NCBI RefSeq assembly: GCF_014651715.1
Contig: NZ_BMXK01000002.1
Location: 186,001-250,000 of the forward strand
DNA from: Zhihengliuella salsuginis
Lineage (GTDB): Bacteria; Actinomycetota; Actinomycetes; Actinomycetales; Micrococcaceae
Reading direction: 5' to 3'
Length of the DNA stretch: 64,000 nucleotides
Shown: positions 62,880 to 64,000 of the stretch, piece after piece
Position numbering within the stretch: position 1 is the stretch's first letter
Layout of the letters: each line of letters begins with the position of its first letter
Notes under the pieces: generated by a model
Told to the model about the DNA's origin: nothing
What the model saw: only the letters and a program-made list of their open reading frames with translations
Database searches by the model: none
Translations under genes and position numbers: made by a program

Positions 62880-63539
62880 ATGAACTTCAACGGCTACGGT
62901 GCCGCCGGTGATATGCCGTCCGCTCGGTACATCCTCCCGCAGTTCGAAGAGCGCACGCCTTACGGTTTCAAGCGTCAGGACCCCTACGCGAAACTCTTCG
63001 AGGACCGCATCGTCTTCCTCGGCGCACAGGTCGACGACGCCTCGGCTGACGACATCATGGCGCAGCTGCTCGTGCTCGAGTCCATGGACTCCGAACGCGA
63101 CATCACGCTCTACATCAACTCGCCCGGTGGCTCGTTCACCGCGATGACCGCCATCTACGACACGATGCAGTTCATCCGCCCCGAGGTCCAGACGGTCTGC
63201 CTGGGCCAGGCGGCCAGCGCGGCTGCCGTGCTGCTGGCGGCCGGTGCGCCGGGCAAGCGCCTCGCTCTGCCGAACGCCCGTGCGCTCATCCACCAGCCGG
63301 CGATGGGCGGTGGCGAGCGCGGCACGGCCTCGGACCTGCAGATCCAGGCCGAAGAAGTCATGCGCATGCGTTCGTGGATGGAGGAGACCCTCGCGTCGCA
63401 CACGAAGAAGACCCCGGCTGAGGTCAGCAACGACATCGAACGCGACCTCTTCATGACGGCGGCCGACGCCAAGGTGTACGGCCTGGTCGACGAGGTCCTC
63501 GAGTCGCGCAAGATCAAGCCGCAGCAGGCCATCGACTAG
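62880..63539 (+). CDS. clpP2: ATP-dependent Clp protease proteolytic subunit 2
   Basis: The 219-residue partner of ClpP1 has Ser113 in [12 protein letters not shown] and His138 in [11 protein letters not shown]. Its N-terminus ([21 protein letters not shown]) is longer, as in other actinobacterial ClpP2. The ribosome binding site CAGGAG precedes ATG at 62880. A terminator-like hairpin separates it from clpX. Confidence 0.96.
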   Translation: MNFNGYGAAGDMPSARYILPQFEERTPYGFKRQDPYAKLFEDRIVFLGAQVDDASADDIMAQLLVLESMDSERDITLYINSPGGSFTAMTAIYDTMQFIRPEVQTVCLGQAASAAAVLLAAGAPGKRLALPNARALIHQPAMGGGERGTASDLQIQAEEVMRMRSWMEETLASHTKKTPAEVSNDIERDLFMTAADAKVYGLVDEVLESRKIKPQQAID

Positions 63540-63553
63540 AGTCGCAGGCGCCG

Positions 63554-63590
63554 AGGGGCGGATCGTGGATTTCCACCACGGTCCGCCCCT
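63554..63590 (+). terminator. Terminator or attenuator between clpP2 and clpX
   Basis: A 15-base stem (63554-63568 with 63576-63590, one G-T pair) has a 7-base loop. It probably ends the clpP operon, so clpX would need its own promoter. Confidence 0.78.
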
Positions 63591-63686
63591 TCAGCCATTC
63601 TGCAGGTCGGCTGACTTACAGTTGGATGAGCGGTCCCGCGAGCGGTGCGGGGCAGACAGAGACAAGTACTAGGGGAGTAGGACTCG

Positions 63687-64000
63687 ATGGCACGAATGGG
63701 CGAGAGCTCCGAGCTGCTTAAATGCAACTTCTGCGGCAAGAGCCAGAAGCAAGTGCGCAAGCTCATCGCCGGTCCCGGTGTCTACATCTGCACCGAGTGC
63801 ATCGAACTGTGCAACGAGATCATCGAAGAGGAGCTCGTCGAGGTCGACGAGTCCGAGGAGTTCGACCTGCCGCGGCCGCGCGAGATCTTCGAGCACCTCA
63901 ACGAGTACGTGATCGGCCAGGAGGCCGCCAAGCGCTCTCTCTCGGTGGCGGTCTACAACCACTACAAGCGTATCCGCGACGGCCAGTCGCAGCGCCCGGC
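63687..64000 (+). CDS. clpX: ClpX ATPase subunit, N-terminal part
   Basis: ClpX unfolds substrates and feeds them to ClpP. The first 104 residues are visible; the gene runs off the right edge. The zinc-binding domain has Cys13, Cys16, Cys35 and Cys38 (CNFCGKSQ and CTECIELC). The start of the AAA+ domain follows with [35 protein letters not shown] at 63687 has AGGGGAGTAGG upstream. Confidence 0.96.
   Translation, partial: MARMGESSELLKCNFCGKSQKQVRKLIAGPGVYICTECIELCNEIIEEELVEVDESEEFDLPRPREIFEHLNEYVIGQEAAKRSLSVAVYNHYKRIRDGQSQRP

Overview
This window is a contiguous piece of a high-GC Gram-positive chromosome. The gene content points to the Actinomycetota and probably the family Micrococcaceae (Arthrobacter, Zhihengliuella or Kocuria relatives): a SufR-SufBDC-SufT cluster, mshA for mycothiol, a GlgC/GlgM pair, Mpt-type polyprenol-phosphate-mannose mannosyltransferases, a long GAPDH, and the series tig-clpP1-clpP2-clpX. 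Nearly every gene is housekeeping. I see no insertion sequence, prophage, integrase or CRISPR array, and base and codon use look uniform throughout.

Left part (1-17.5 kb): the end of sufR and sufB-sufD-sufC-sufT (iron-sulfur assembly); a biotin ECF transporter operon bioY-bioM-bioN on the minus strand, with a BioQ-like operator shared with a divergent ABC-F ATPase gene; SURF1, a small Cys/Trp-rich protein and DUF3099; fabG and an SDR paralog that lacks the usual catalytic Tyr; VanW; serB; an ABC ATPase, a TauE permease and a SPOUT methyltransferase; methylmalonyl-CoA epimerase.

Middle (17.5-40 kb): ribosomal protein L31 type B; a circularly permuted lipoate ligase; pepN, a YeiH permease, a zinc-ribbon/SDR fusion and glgC on the minus strand, divergent from glgM. 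A fatty-acid module follows: tetR-acyl-CoA oxidase on the minus strand faces thiolase-FabG4-MaoC on the plus strand, with a palindrome inside the thiolase promoter. Next come mshA, divergent wecB and wecC (UDP-ManNAcA synthesis), a serine hydrolase, yaaA and the RNase P RNA gene.

Right part (40-64 kb): gap, def, tRNA-His, orn, two tandem mannosyltransferases, a uracil-DNA-glycosylase-like protein, an MFS permease, tRNA-Arg, an ssb paralog preceded by two DnaA-box-like sites, ettA, tesB, an unknown protein, truncated hemoglobin, OsmC, a second pepN, a lactonase, rpiB, a Nei-like glycosylase, tRNA-Gly, tRNA-Pro, tig, clpP1-clpP2 with a ClgR-like box, and the start of clpX.

Many genes have a TAGGAT-like -10 hexamer. 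In at least nine cases it lies 6-7 bases before an ATG or GTG with no ribosome binding site, which suggests leaderless mRNAs. Long, perfect stem-loops mark most transcription unit ends. I found no convincing undescribed system. The most interesting leads are regulatory (BioQ-like, TetR, ClgR-like and DnaA-box sites, and a hairpin over a start codon) and enzymatic (two SDR proteins without the catalytic Tyr, and a permuted lipoate ligase).
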